Assembly (NCBI RefSeq): GCF_026151205.1
Contig: NC_087080.1
Coordinates: forward strand, 8,459,720 to 8,523,719
Length of the DNA stretch: 64,000 bases
From: Bolinopsis microptera
Lineage: Eukaryota; Ctenophora; Tentaculata; Lobata; Bolinopsidae
Direction of reading: 5' to 3'
Both the position numbers and the translations under genes were made by a program. Shown here in pieces: positions 11,901-23,486 of this stretch. Under the pieces are notes generated by a model. That model ran no database searches. It saw only the letters and a list, made by a program, of their open reading frames with translations, and was not told the origin of the DNA. Position 1 is the stretch's first letter. Each line of letters starts with the position of its first letter.

Positions 11901-14900
11901 TGCAGACATGCGATGTTAAAGTTGTAGCTAGACTTTTACTCTACGGAGCTGGACTGAACGTTACACCCTGTCCTCTACAGTCCTATCCTGAAGATCAGTC
12001 TAAAGAGGTATTTTTCTTACATTCTCCTTATATTCTGCTTACTTTAATTCGCATAATTTTCTTTCGCATTCGATACACAAAAGTTGTATCTATGCTGATA
12101 GTCTGTCGTCATTATTTTCATGTCTCATCATGATAAACTTTGCAAGTTTGTGTCTGTATTTAGTGTAACAAGGCAAAATAGGTTTATACATTTCCCTGTT
12201 TCCGCACACTGTTCGAGCATAATATGTATCTTTGGGTGTAAGCGAGCCACTTCAAACACGCAATAAATGCTGCTGCGATTGCGCGCCAAACGTATGTAAC
12301 GCGCGTCCGCCGAATTGTTATCAACTGATGAAATTATGAGAGCGACTATAAGTAACTGGCAGTGTGGCGGTCACACCCTGCCGTATTCGGCCCTGTACGC
12401 AGATTTTAGTTTGTCCAAGAAGTGCGCGCAAAGTGCTCGCAAAAGTGATGGCGAAGTGATGGAGGTGATTCAAAAGTGATGGCAAAGTGACCTCAATGCG
12501 CACTGATTTTTTCCCGATCCATGACTCAAAGTGCCGAAGGCACAAAAGAGTCAAGGACAAGGGTTAGCTATCGAGGTTTTTTAAAAATATGGTAGCTTTG
12601 CGACCGTGTGTGCGACCGTGTGTGCGACCGAACGTGCCTGCGAGCACTGTTATCGCCCACGTGACTACCTGCGCAAAGTTATTTTGCGTGACAATCAGAA
12701 TTATATAATTGTTGGCGCGCGGCGCTGAACCAACCAAGTACATTATTAATTTCATCATGTACGTATCCCACTAGGCACTAATTAATAGCATATTATTATT
12801 ATTTTGAGTTAGTATTACTATTTTGCACAGTTCCGTGTCAGGTTGCATAAACAATAAACATATGGTTACATAGAAGTATACATGATACACGATTTTCAAA
12901 TTCAATATAGAATTATATTAACTGGGCGGCGCTCGGCAGTCGGCATGTCACTTCGCCATATTTGCATGTTTATATAAACAGTAAAGACTGGGCCGTCCCC
13001 AGGTTGTATGGAATATGATAAATACGCCATCACGGATCGGGAAATTGAGCGGCCATCCACAAAAGAAAAGCGGCCGCATTTCTTGTTGATGCGGATATGA
13101 TGGCAAAGTGATTGCGTAAATGATTGCGAAGTGAGTCAAAATGATTACGAGTGATGCGAAATGATTTGAAGTGATAGATAAATGCGAGGTATTGTGATAG
13201 TTGAAGTGAATTTCTCAACGGCCAGGTAGCTCAGTTGGTTAGAACGCAGTTCTTAGAACGCCAGCAATCGTGAGGTTGCAAGTTCAATACCGGCTGTCTA
13301 CCTAGTCGTGGGGTGAGCGTCGTCGGCGTTCTGCTAAGGATCTCATAGGATTTATGCAGCCTCCCGGTCCACCCAGCCGAATGCTCGAGAAATCGTGTGT
13401 GAGGGTTAAATGGGGAGCTGTGCAATATAGTACAGCGAAAAAGCAAAACTCAATGGATGGTTACCGTAATGGGTGCCACATGCCTAGCATGAAATATTTA
13501 CCTACTTACTTACACTTGTGTAGGTCTGTAGAAGCATTAGAATCGGGCGTTGCCTGCCACAGGCTATCCCGAATTTAGAAGCTTGCTTTCATCATTCATC
13601 ATGAAGTGAATGCAGAAATGATGGCGAATGTGATGGAAAAGTGATGGAAACTCGCTGAACGTCGTTTTGGCGATGTATAAATCCAGATCACAGATGAAAC
13701 ATTTTTGATTTTTTTTGTTGCTCCGATTGTCTTCAAATTTTCGACTTAGCAGTTTTTTGGCCTAAAAAGATGATTGAACCGGGGTAAAATTGTAAAAACT
13801 AAAAGGAAAAGCCGCTATAACGTGATTCATGTCCAAAATACTGTTTTAACGGTTAATGATCTCTTCACTTAGGGATGTATGTGAGTTTACTATTGCACCA
13901 ACCCATACCTGCAGATATTGAAGCAATAATTGTCCACTACAACTCCTCTATTATACCGAGACGTCATGTCATTTTTTTTTATCTAGACACTTATTTTACT
14001 TCGGTGTATTCCAACAGCCACAATGTTACACAAGTGCAACCAGCCAATTACAGGAAGCCGAAGGATCTTTTTGGCCAGTGACGGTTAAGGTAGTGTGTAC
14101 CATACTTTCTTCGTCCGAGACTTTGCTGCAATGTGCAGCTCCTCATTTAACCCTCACACCCGATTTCTCGAGTATTCGGCTGAGTAGACCGGGGGGCTGC
14201 ATAGACCACTCATGATCCTTAGCTGAACGTCGACGACGCTCACCCCACGACCAGGCAGTCAGTGGGTTTCGAACTCGCAACCTAACGATTGTAAGACAGG
14301 CGTTCTAACCAACTGCGCTACCTGGCCGTTAAAATATATATATAGTATATTTATTTTAGAATGCATGTGCAGCACATGTATAATAATAAATAGCTATAGC
14401 AGCTATAGCTGTATGGTATACTATAAAATATCGTCGATAGAATGCAAATTGGGATGATTTATATGATAGTAGTGTGGTTACACACCACCTGAACCTCGAC
14501 CTCTGGAAATGTTTCATTTTGCTCGAGACTTATGATGTTATTCTTCATTTGAGAGAACTTTTTAGTGATCGTAGATATTGGAGTGAACTTTTCAAGTTTG
14601 AGTTTTGGGACATATTATCTTACAAAGGATCACGTTTCGGTTCTAAATTATTTCAGGATTGTTGACATTTGTAAGATTTAAATGTTTGATGATAATAATG
14701 TGGTGAGAGAAATATCAGTAATTTACTCAGATTAGCGCAGTTAGTTTGCTCCTCCGTAAATAAGTTCCTTATTTTCACAGGTATTCGCTTGGATGTTGCT
14801 AATGTTCATTGCTGTTGGTTATGAATTCTCTGACGATGACAGAAGAAAGATAAAAGCTAAATTGTCTGGAGTCGAAAGAGAACTTTTCACGAGATATCTT

Positions 14901-15485
14901 GAGGCTAACTCGATGTGTTTAGAGGAAATAGGAGACACCATTCCGGTTAGCAGTTCACATAATACAATCTAACTGTCATAGCGAATAGGTGGAATCGCCA
15001 CAAACATTTCAATTATTTGTCAAATTTGTATCAATTTGTTTCAATCACCGAAATCTTTAGTATTACTTACCAGATAAATCCGTTGAAGATGGTGTTAGAT
15101 AGGAATGATAAGAAAGATTTTAACGATGTTGTAAAGGTAATGATGATAGGTGAAGTGAAGGCTCATTTCCTTCCTCAGGATTCCATTGACATAAACGTCA
15201 GACAGGTATGACGATAAAGACAACAATTTCGTTAAATTTAAGTTAATCATATTATCATAATTTGAATAATTAGAAAACATATTATCATAGCAAGAAAACA
15301 TATTATCATAGTACGCTTAACATTCGTATCTGTACATCCATCAGGTGTTGCATTGTGTACGCAAGAACTGTCACACTTCAAACATGACAGTATCAGCAGT
15401 TCTGGAGATAACTAATTTATTGGACGGTAAAACTCAGAAGAAGGGGTCTAGCAAGCTTAGTCAGAAGATTCGATCTGGAACTCAG
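11901..15485 (+). CDS. Partial multi-exon gene of unknown function, weakly ankyrin-like
   Basis: Four exons can be built from GT-AG borders: 11901-12007, 14781-14945, 15074-15205 and 15345-15485. The first enters in phase 1 and ends in phase 0; the other three are phase 0 on both sides, so they join into one open frame of about 180 residues. Exon 1 holds VVARLLLYGAGLN, which resembles the C-terminal half of an ankyrin repeat. The rest is mixed helical, charged sequence that I do not recognise. The donor after the second exon (GTTAGC) is weak. The 5' exons are not found. If the last donor at 15486 is not used, the frame stops at 15539. The next in-phase acceptor, at 15703, leads into the XK-related gene, so a fusion with it cannot be excluded. 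Confidence 0.5.
12441..13660. repeat. Three clusters of a degenerate GTGATGGC-type repeat
   Basis: Loose variants of AAGTGATGGCGAA recur at about 12441-12490, 13090-13205 and 13600-13655. They flank the first SINE and lie inside the long intron of the partial gene. A separate short tandem of GTGTGCGACC type sits at about 12600-12632. The copies are too degenerate for a clean unit length. Confidence 0.45.
13219..13578 (+). mobile_element. tRNA-derived SINE, copy 1
   Basis: The 5' head carries an RNA polymerase III A box (TAGCTCAGTTGG, near 13228) and a B-box-like GGTTGCAAGTTCAATACC (near 13273). The body after it (GTCGTGGGGTGAGCGTCGTC and onward to about 13435) matches the reverse complement of copy 2 at 14085-14330. 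Acceptor-stem pairing is lost, so this is not a working tRNA gene. The 3' end is a guess. Confidence 0.7.
14085..14330 (-). mobile_element. tRNA-derived SINE, copy 2, opposite orientation
   Basis: Read on the - strand from 14330, it has a better preserved tRNA-like head: the A box is TAGCGCAGTTGG and the B box is GGTTGCGAGTTCGAAACC. An outer stem in which CCAGG pairs with CCTGG is still visible. The body is shared with copy 1 at 13219. The two copies in opposite orientation, about 500 bp apart, could fold into an intronic hairpin in the pre-mRNA of the surrounding gene. Confidence 0.75.
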
Positions 15486-15723
15486 GTTTTTATACTATGT
15501 ACTATAATTTTACTATATATGCATCGTTTTAGACGATAAATCTGTTCTGATTCAAATAATAATCTGGTTCAGTATTATTTCTAAACTGAATCGGTTTTTG
15601 CTCGTTTGGACACGGGGCATTCTCACGTATCATAGAGCAGGGAAATTGTGCAATCTTCCTTTAAAATACAGTGTTCCGATAGTTAGAGTGCAATACTTTC
15701 AGTCGTTCACAAAACTTCTAAGG

Positions 15724-18700
15724 ATGAAACCGAGTCAAGTAGCAATCCTTATCTTTCTGTTTGGACTCTTCTCTGAATTCGCCATAGGAATCTTCATGTA
15801 CTATCTAGACGTGATATCAGGTAATTCAGCACCAATCTAAGATATTAAATAATCGAATACATAATCTATTGGATAATCGTATAAATTTGAGACATCTTTC
15901 GATCAGATGTATGAGCATGAACTGTGACATTACCTCTCAGACGTGCTGCTAGCAGTGGAGTTGTATGAGAAAGACTCAGATCTGACTAGCTACACTAACC
16001 AGGCCACTCAAGTCCTCTGTTTTACTTTCATTCCCCAGGGTCTCATCGGCATTTTTCTAGGTAAGTTCTTGAGTCTCCCGGAACTGCGTATTTTGTATTT
16101 GTTTGCCGCGTTGATTTCACTAAGTAGGTCTAATTCATATTCAACGTTTCCAGGGGTTCAATATCTGAAGAAACGCGATATGATGAACGTTATTTTCTCT
16201 CTGCTGTGCTTTGTTGGTCTTGGGCCGGTGGTTGTAGCTTTCGAATGTGTCGCAACTAGTATGAAGTAAGAATATCAATTAAGTTTGAGTAACTCCACGA
16301 GTAACAATGATGGTTTGCTTTATTTTTAGTTCGAACTCAACAGAATATTACAGATATCTCTACATTTATGTTTGTGTTTTTGGCATTTGGCCAAAACTGT
16401 CATTTGAACTCTATTTCAGAAATGAAATATTTTTCTCAGGTGGTATAATGAAGGTCACATCCTTGAATCACACGAAGATAGAGAGAAGAGGGCGAAAAAG
16501 AAACAAAAACAGGAAAAGAAACCGAAGCAAAATCCTTCGAACAGGTTCTCTCCCCCAGAAGGGCCACCTGGCGCCCCCTTTGAACCAGAGTGGACCCACC
16601 CTCTGGATAAGGAGCAAAAACCCCCGAAATCTGGGCGTGATGATCATCCTAAACCTCTCAAGGTCAGAAAATAAAACTCATATTAGTAATAACCGTACAA
16701 TTAATATGTAGTTTTACCAACCTCCGACTATTCTCTAACTAAGATCTAAGAGTCTTGCACTTTCCCCTTTTTGAGTTGAACAGAACATCCTTTACCAAGT
16801 GTTACCACTTACCCTGTTTCTGAGCACTGATGATTAACAGGATCTGTTAGACGAGCAGATAGAACGCTGGAACGCCATTCGTATCTGGGAGGCTTCACTG
16901 GAGAGCGGCCCTGAAATACTTCTCCAACTGTACATCGCCATGTGCACCAACACATACAGTATTCTCTCGTTAGCTCTGTCATTTTTTAGCCTGGTTCAGG
17001 CTGCTGCTGAGTACTATTACTGCAAAGCTTCGGGTAATTCATTTATAATTCCAGGTGGATTCCTTGGAATTTTGAATTTGTGTGGACTTTATTTATGTTT
17101 AAAATGGTAAAAAACCTTAATGGTATTAGGATTTTTATGAAAATGATATTTTAATTTTAAAACGAATAGTGTGTTAAAATTGATAAGGCATTAAGACTTA
17201 ATCGCTCATCAAGCGAATACAACGAACGGCAATTCAAGTAATACAGGCTGCAGACAAAAGACAATGATACTGACTAATGACTATTAAAGCACAATTAATC
17301 AGTAACATCACGTTTCTCACATACGTAATTATCAGTCGCACTGCTGTAAACTCAATTTTTAATTTTCAATCAAAATTTTGCACCCTCTTTCCAAATATTG
17401 GGCATTGGCCAATGATCTGACTTTCATCAGTCACGTAAAACACATTTATTTTACTTAGGTAATTCCACATCATGGCTACTAATCAGTTTGATTGCGTCTA
17501 AATGACCACGTGTTCCCTCAGGTGCAATAGGGATCCCCCACCTAATAATCCTCTCCTCCACCACCACCCTCTTCCTCATATCACGTCTCCTCTCTGCCTT
17601 CTCCTTCATCTTCAAGTACGGAGTAGTCATCCTCTTCCCTCTAGCTGTGTTCTTTGTTACGATAGTCGTGGACATTGCCGTTAACTGGGAGAAAGTGGAG
17701 AATAAGGTCCTCCATGTCACTACTTACCTTTCCAGTCTCTTCATTCTCGTCCGGTAAGTCACTACTTACCTTTCCAGTCTCTTTATTCTCGTCCGGTAAG
17801 TCACAACTTACCTTTCCAGTCTCTTTATTCTCGTCCGGTAAATCACTACTTACCTTTCCAGTCTCTTTATTATCGTCCGGTAAATCACTACTTACCTTTC
17901 CAGTCTCTTTATTCTCGTCCGGTAAGTCACTATTTACCTTTCCAGTCTCTTTATTCTCGTCCGGTAAGTCACTACTTACCTTCCAGTCTCTTCATTCTCG
18001 TCCGGTAAGTCACTACTTACCGGCTAATGGCATTGAAAAGTATTTAACTTTCTTTTTAATTCTTGTTTTATTGTAAGTGTATTTCAGTTGCTGGTAGTGG
18101 TGTGGTCTAATAATTTTATTAGCATGCGCTCTGATTAAGTGATCAGAGCTAGGCGCCGCATTATTAATCACGTTAGAAACATTCCAGTTGCTGATGCAAT
18201 GGTTGCCTGATTTAGATAGTCCTATCGCAAAAATTATCGTTCCACGAAAAAATAATGGCGTCACCATGAAAATTATGAGGTGCAGGAGTTTCATTTTGCA
18301 GCTAATTTTTTATTCAAATCGAATTATCGTGTTCTAGAAAACATTTTAATAAGGTTACAATATTATAATTGATAACGAAAGATAAAATTAACAAGACACA
18401 ATGTTTGCTGATTAAAGCCATGATTTACTACGCACTGTCGAACAACCGTGAGATTTGATTTGTGATAATCTTGTAACATGCTTAAAAGGTTTACAATCAT
18501 TATGGCAGCGGCGACAGGCTTGTAAATTACAATTTCATCACATCACGTGTATTGATATCATTATCAATATCAGCAAATATAGCGTTTTCGCTAAATCATG
18601 ACTCGCCAAGGATATTCACAATTTTGTACGACAGGGCTTCAATCGATGTATTTTGGATGCTGATTCTGAATTACCCTTATGACGCTCCTTCAGTAACTTT

Positions 18701-21025
18701 ATTGGTTAATAAAAAAAACTTGATTACGGCCATGGTTAAGGCTATAATTAGCTTCGGAGTTATGGTCAGGGTTAGGGTTTAGAATGATAGGTATAACCGT
18801 TCTGTTCAGCTGCAAACCCATAATTAAAAGCTCAATTCACGTGATAGCGTACTGTTGAGTGAATTAGTAAATTAGCGAATTAGTAAAAGCCCAAACATGG
18901 TTTTTTGTCAATGCACATTTGCTGCACGCAGCACGGTTAGCACACATCAAAAGGTAAAATTGATCAACCCTAAACGAAAGAGGAACCAAGTTTTTAACTT
19001 TATTTTCAATCAGATCAAAATTCGAGCGGAATTCTTCCGGGCAGCAGATTATGTTTTACATGCTGATGATAATAAGCAATGGTCTGTTGGTGATTCATGT
19101 TGTTTACCCTCCTACCGTTGGTAAGTTGTAATATGAAAACAGCACTCAGGGGGGCTTTATTGTAAACTGTATCCCTCTTAACTACGTTTAAAAAACTTAA
19201 ACAATGCTCATTGCTCAGTTCAGATTAGGTCAGGATGGTGTGACGCTGTTTTGAGCAACCATTGGCCATGATATCTTGAAAAACTAAAACCATTATCATA
19301 TCTACATTTCACCAGGAACCTCACGGGAACAATGTGACTTGTGTCATCAGAGGAACTGCACTTACGAGATCTCAGACCTTACGAACCAGTCAACATTGTC
19401 CAGTGTGACTTATAACAAGGATACGCTGGTCTACAAGTTTTACGGTGAGGATCCCCTGGACAGCTGGGAGTTTACGGTTGTCATGCCAGCTATCATCCTT
19501 TCTTCTTTCGTTGTTGGTCAGTTTATTTTAGAATCCTTATTTTTTTTTGTTCATCTTAATTTCAGATTGGAGTTCAGATTATACTGGTAATCGGTTAATT
19601 TAATCTCGGCGTGAAACATTTCTGGCAAATAATAATGAAATAAATTCCGGTCCGGCGAACTGGATATTTTGCCAGATCTGGTCACGTTCGTTATTGAGCA
19701 AATATTCATTAAAATGATATCGCGATAAGATTGGTTTCTGAGGCGGTACAATGTCGGTTGAGAAATAATAACCTCGTATTCCCTGGAAATAAGAGATAAA
19801 CAACAACTAACATTTTAATAAAGGATTCGTACATTTAAAAAATTTGTAGCAACGTCATTTATCTATTTATGAACGCTCCAAATGATCAAAATGATCAACT
19901 ATTTTCTATTTTCTTATGTTTTAAACTTAAAAACTTTTCGATTTAGGAATCTGTGGGTTAGTATACTACCAACATTGGCTGCATCCTTGGAGACACATCA
20001 TAGCAACAGAGCCTCGATTCAAAACTAAGGATCCAGCCGACTACTCCTCCAAATTCCTTGCTGGGACCCTGGTAGCAACGGTTTTTGCAGTTGGGGATCT
20101 GATACTCCTGGGTGGTATCTGCCTGAAATCTTATCCAGATGATACCTTGCGGGGCGTGCTGTACTTCGTGTTTCCATACGTTGTTACTGCCGTATCCATG
20201 GTGTTCTTTGTTATGATCCTTACCTTTAGTCCCATGAAGATCTCAGACAATCTTAAATTAAAAGCAATAGGACGACCGAATTTCATACTGACCGGTCTGA
20301 TAAACATCTACAAAATATCTGGGATTCAGGGTTCAATATTAGTTGGAATCTTAAAGTTCTACAGAGATGACCTGAATGACGGTATGTTGGATCTTTACAT
20401 AGGACTTTACATAGCTTGCGTCCTGCTTGGGGTTCTCACAACCGTTTGGCTCTACATGGACAGTTCACTGAAACGTAAATTACAGGGCAGATTAGGTCAT
20501 CTTAACACTGTCAGTGATATTTGGAGAGGCGCCAAGAACAACGTCCTGTCGGTTGATCAGAGAGGTTTAAGTCTGAGCCGCAATCGTCCTCGCCCCCCAG
20601 TATTTGATGAGACCCCACCCAACACCCCACCAGCACTACCAGATAGAAAATCTAGTTTGGATGCTGGTATCAGAAAACCTGAACCGATCAAGACGCGGCA
20701 GAGCGAGACACCACTACCTCCTCCTGGACATACACAGCAGAATAATGATAATAATAAGCAACCCCCTCAGATTCGACCACCACCTCCTCCCGCAAGCCAT
20801 CCATCAGGAGCTAAAAAGGGTCCTCAACTTAAAAATGGTAACCCATATAATTCCAGAAAAGGACCAAAAGGTCCACCAACAAAGGGACCTGCTCCCCCAA
20901 AAGGGCGTCCTATTAAGCTGAAGGATCACCCTCCATCTGAACCAGCCCAGCTACCACCTATGGTGGGTCCAGGAGGACACCGTGGTATGCCACCAAGGAG
21001 GCAGCGTCCACCACCGCGTAGGTAA
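15724..21025 (+). CDS. XK-related (XKR) family multi-pass membrane protein
   Basis: Nine exons fit together: 15724-15820 (acceptor at 15703 if not the first exon), 15941-16060, 16154-16265, 16440-16662, 16841-17033, 17522-17753, 19014-19120, 19316-19516 and 19947-21025. Phases match at every junction and the sum is 787 codons plus stop. The first helix leads into YYLDVIS then DVLLAVELYEKDSD, the XKR start signature. The exon at 16841 holds the family hallmark LESGPEILLQLYI. Several hydrophobic helices follow, with a Cys-containing loop at about 19320-19460. The last exon adds a Pro-rich basic tail of about 145 residues (20580-21022) rich in PPPPP and KGP, unusual for the family. Relatives XKR4, XKR8 and XKR9 are caspase-activated lipid scramblases; that activity is not shown here. 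Confidence 0.88.
17716..18021 (+). repeat. 42-bp tandem copies of an exon end plus splice donor
   Basis: The last 38 coding bases of the XKR exon 17522-17753, together with GTAA of its donor, are repeated about seven times. Donor GTs occur at 17754, 17796, 17838, 17880, 17922, 17964 and 18005; the last step is 41 bp. Each copy also contains a TACCTTTCCAG tract that could act as an acceptor. Read-through of the first donor meets TAA at once, so splicing must occur. The repeats are open in another frame, but that ORF is an artefact. Confidence 0.93.
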
Positions 21026-22495
21026 TTCTTATTCGAGTGAATTGTGATCATAAATAGAACATCAGACTTCAGGTTGCAATCATCCGACTAAAGAATGTTG
21101 AAAGCGGTCAAAGATGCATAGCAGGGTGAAAGTGCCCACTGTATGACTAGATTCTAGCATTCTGGTAACATGAATGAACTTGTCGCCAGTTTCTGAACAC
21201 TTGTTGAGGGGGTAGCAAATTGAACTTGTCTGAATTTTGTCAAGACTTGCAACCAGTAAAATTTAGCACGTGTTCCTTCTATACTATATTTAACATTATC
21301 AGCACATAGTTTTATTGGTGAAGGCACTAGTAGTCTTGTAGAAAGAGCACATATTTTATTTTACAATGTGTGAGTTTGTATCACTTGTTTAGATTAAAAC
21401 AAAAACGCGAAACCCACTGTTTTTCATTTTGTTCTGATTGAACAAAAATTATAAGAAGTATAGAGAGAGGCCATTTATTCCTCAACTTTTGGAAAAATGG
21501 GATCGATGGGGCTGCCCCACCCTTGTTTACTCCGTAATTATGTTAGTGTTAGGGAAATCGAGATAATTTAATTTCGTAGAGATTATAAATAACCCGGTTT
21601 TGAGAAATTAACTTGAATTCAGAAAGTATCAATCATAACATAATTATCATCGTCATTTAGAAATAAGAAACAGTGTAAAACATGTCTGAGAGCCATTTAT
21701 TCTTCAACTTTAGGACAAATGGGCATGGGCATCGATGGGGTTGCGTCTATCGAATTCGAAAAGACATGCGTCACTGACTACACAAGCATTTTAGCAGGAG
21801 TTTACCGACATTTCAGATATAATTTATCAATGCAATCATCTCAGAAACCTGTCTCAGAATCAAATACAGAGGCCAAAACACATAGTTCTCATAATCGAAA
21901 ATTATCGAAATTCTGTTGCCTCACTTAAAGTGTCCGTATGATAGAGAGGGAGGGAAGCCCCGGTTGAGACTGGTCACGTGACTGGTAACGTGGTGGGTGT
22001 GGTGGGGGTTCTCGTAGCTGTGTAGAGTTGTCCTACAGATGGAGTAGTCTTTTAGATTTTAAAATTATAAAAACTAGTGTACAAAACAAAGAAAGCAAAT
22101 GTACAATTGTGCAGAAAACAGTTCTTACTTCTTAGGCAAGTGCCAGGACCTTATGAAAACAGGTTTAAAAATATTTGAAATATTAAAAATAAAAATCCCA
22201 TAAAGGAAACCCTTAGAAGTGTTATTATCTACCTGCTGGCACGGTTTGGAGGGGGTAGAACTTGTCTACCGGGTCTTCCTGTGATCTGTCTGTGTTCCAT
22301 TCCTGAGACACGTGGTTTGTTAACTATCGTAGATTGAAATTTATTTCCGCAAAGAAACAAGACGTACAAACAGGTGAATCATCAATTAAGGGGAGGGGGG
22401 TTCGCCCTGTTTATTTTGTGAAAATTGGTTTCGAGATAGCAGTTGAACTAGGACCGGTGACCGAACCTTTGAGGGGGTCCCGGACCCCAACCACC
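21026..22495. other. XKR 3' UTR and intergenic stretch
   Basis: No gene is seen. A segment of about 50 bp occurs twice (near 21467 and near 21690), sharing CCATTTATTC, TCAACTTT and ATCGATGGGG, which suggests an old local duplication. The ORF at 21719-21928 runs through the second copy. A possible poly(A) signal lies in the A-rich run near 22186. Confidence 0.45.
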
Positions 22496-23357
22496 AAACG
22501 GTGCTCGCGGGGCAGCCACACCCATATTTTGTCCAAATTAGGCCCAATTTTGCCAAATACCCTGAACATGCCTAAAACCCAGATTTTAGGTGCTATCCTT
22601 GTAGCTAGTGGTCCCCTGGACTCGTATATGAATTTTCATTACGATTGGACAAAAATGACTGAGTTATGAGCTAACAACTATATGCCCATATTTGGGTATA
22701 CACACTAAATTTGGTCGATTTTGGCCCATAAATTGGTAAAATATCAATATTTTTGAATGAAACCAACTTTATATGAAAGGTAAGCTTAAACTACACATTC
22801 CCTATGATTATCAGCTCAGTATCTACCTAACTGTGGATTCTGTGTTCAAATAATCTCAAAAAATGAACAAAATCGCCTATATCTCAGTTCGCGATATTTG
22901 CAAAACTGACTTCGCTCAAAACAATAGAACTCAATAGGGTTTCAACAATTTTTCATGAAATTTTCAGAATCAACGTAGAATCGCCTCATGACCTTAAGTT
23001 TTGTATTGGAATTTTGAGTTAGGCCTTTTAAAAAATTTGGCGGCCAAATTCTGAAAAATGCCCGGCAAATTTCAGAATTTGGCTGCCAAATTTTTTTAAA
23101 GGCCTAACTCAAAATGCCAATACAAAACTGACCAATTTATTGGCCAAATTCGACCAAATTTAGTGTGTATACCCAAATATAGTCATATAGTTTTTTAGCT
23201 CATAACTCAGTCATTTTTTGTCCAATCGTACCTAATGAAAATTCATATACAAGTCCAGGGGACTCGTATACGGGTTTTGGGCATGTTCAGGGTATTTGGC
23301 AAAATTGGGCCTAATTTGAACCAAATATGGGCGTGGCTGCCCCGTGGGCACCGTTTA
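22496..23357. mobile_element. Long inverted-repeat (fold-back) DNA element
   Basis: The outer arms 22496-22740 and about 23130-23357 are inverted copies at high identity, and inner arms near 22993-23060 and 23068-23130 continue the fold around a short loop. The left arm contains about 250 bp (22741-22992) with no partner on the right. Terminal motifs are AAACGGTGC and GCACCGTTT. No transposase is encoded; the ORF at 22334-22669 merely crosses the left arm. It looks like a non-autonomous fold-back element, with superfamily unknown because no clear target-site duplication is visible. Confidence 0.8.
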
Positions 23358-23486
23358 ACAGGACATATAATGATATTTTAGATATAATACGCTATAAATT
23401 ATGCGGATAAATTATGCGGATAAATTATGCGGATCAATAATTTAATTCTATTCGATGGATATTTAAAAATAGGCACATGCAAGTAT

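Noticed and set aside
13219-13300. Functional tRNA gene
   Set aside because: A and B boxes are present but acceptor and anticodon stems do not close, and the unrelated body is shared with another copy in the opposite orientation, so it is a SINE.
15120-15181. 42-nt intron GTAATG...CCTCAG within the exon 15074-15205
   Set aside because: Both borders look acceptable and the frame is kept either way, but 42 nt is very short and reading through is open, so I kept it as exon.
17675-18076. 133-residue ORF with repeated LLTFPVSLFSSGKS
   Set aside because: Out-of-frame reading of the 42-bp duplicated exon end and intron; the true XKR frame stops right after the first donor.
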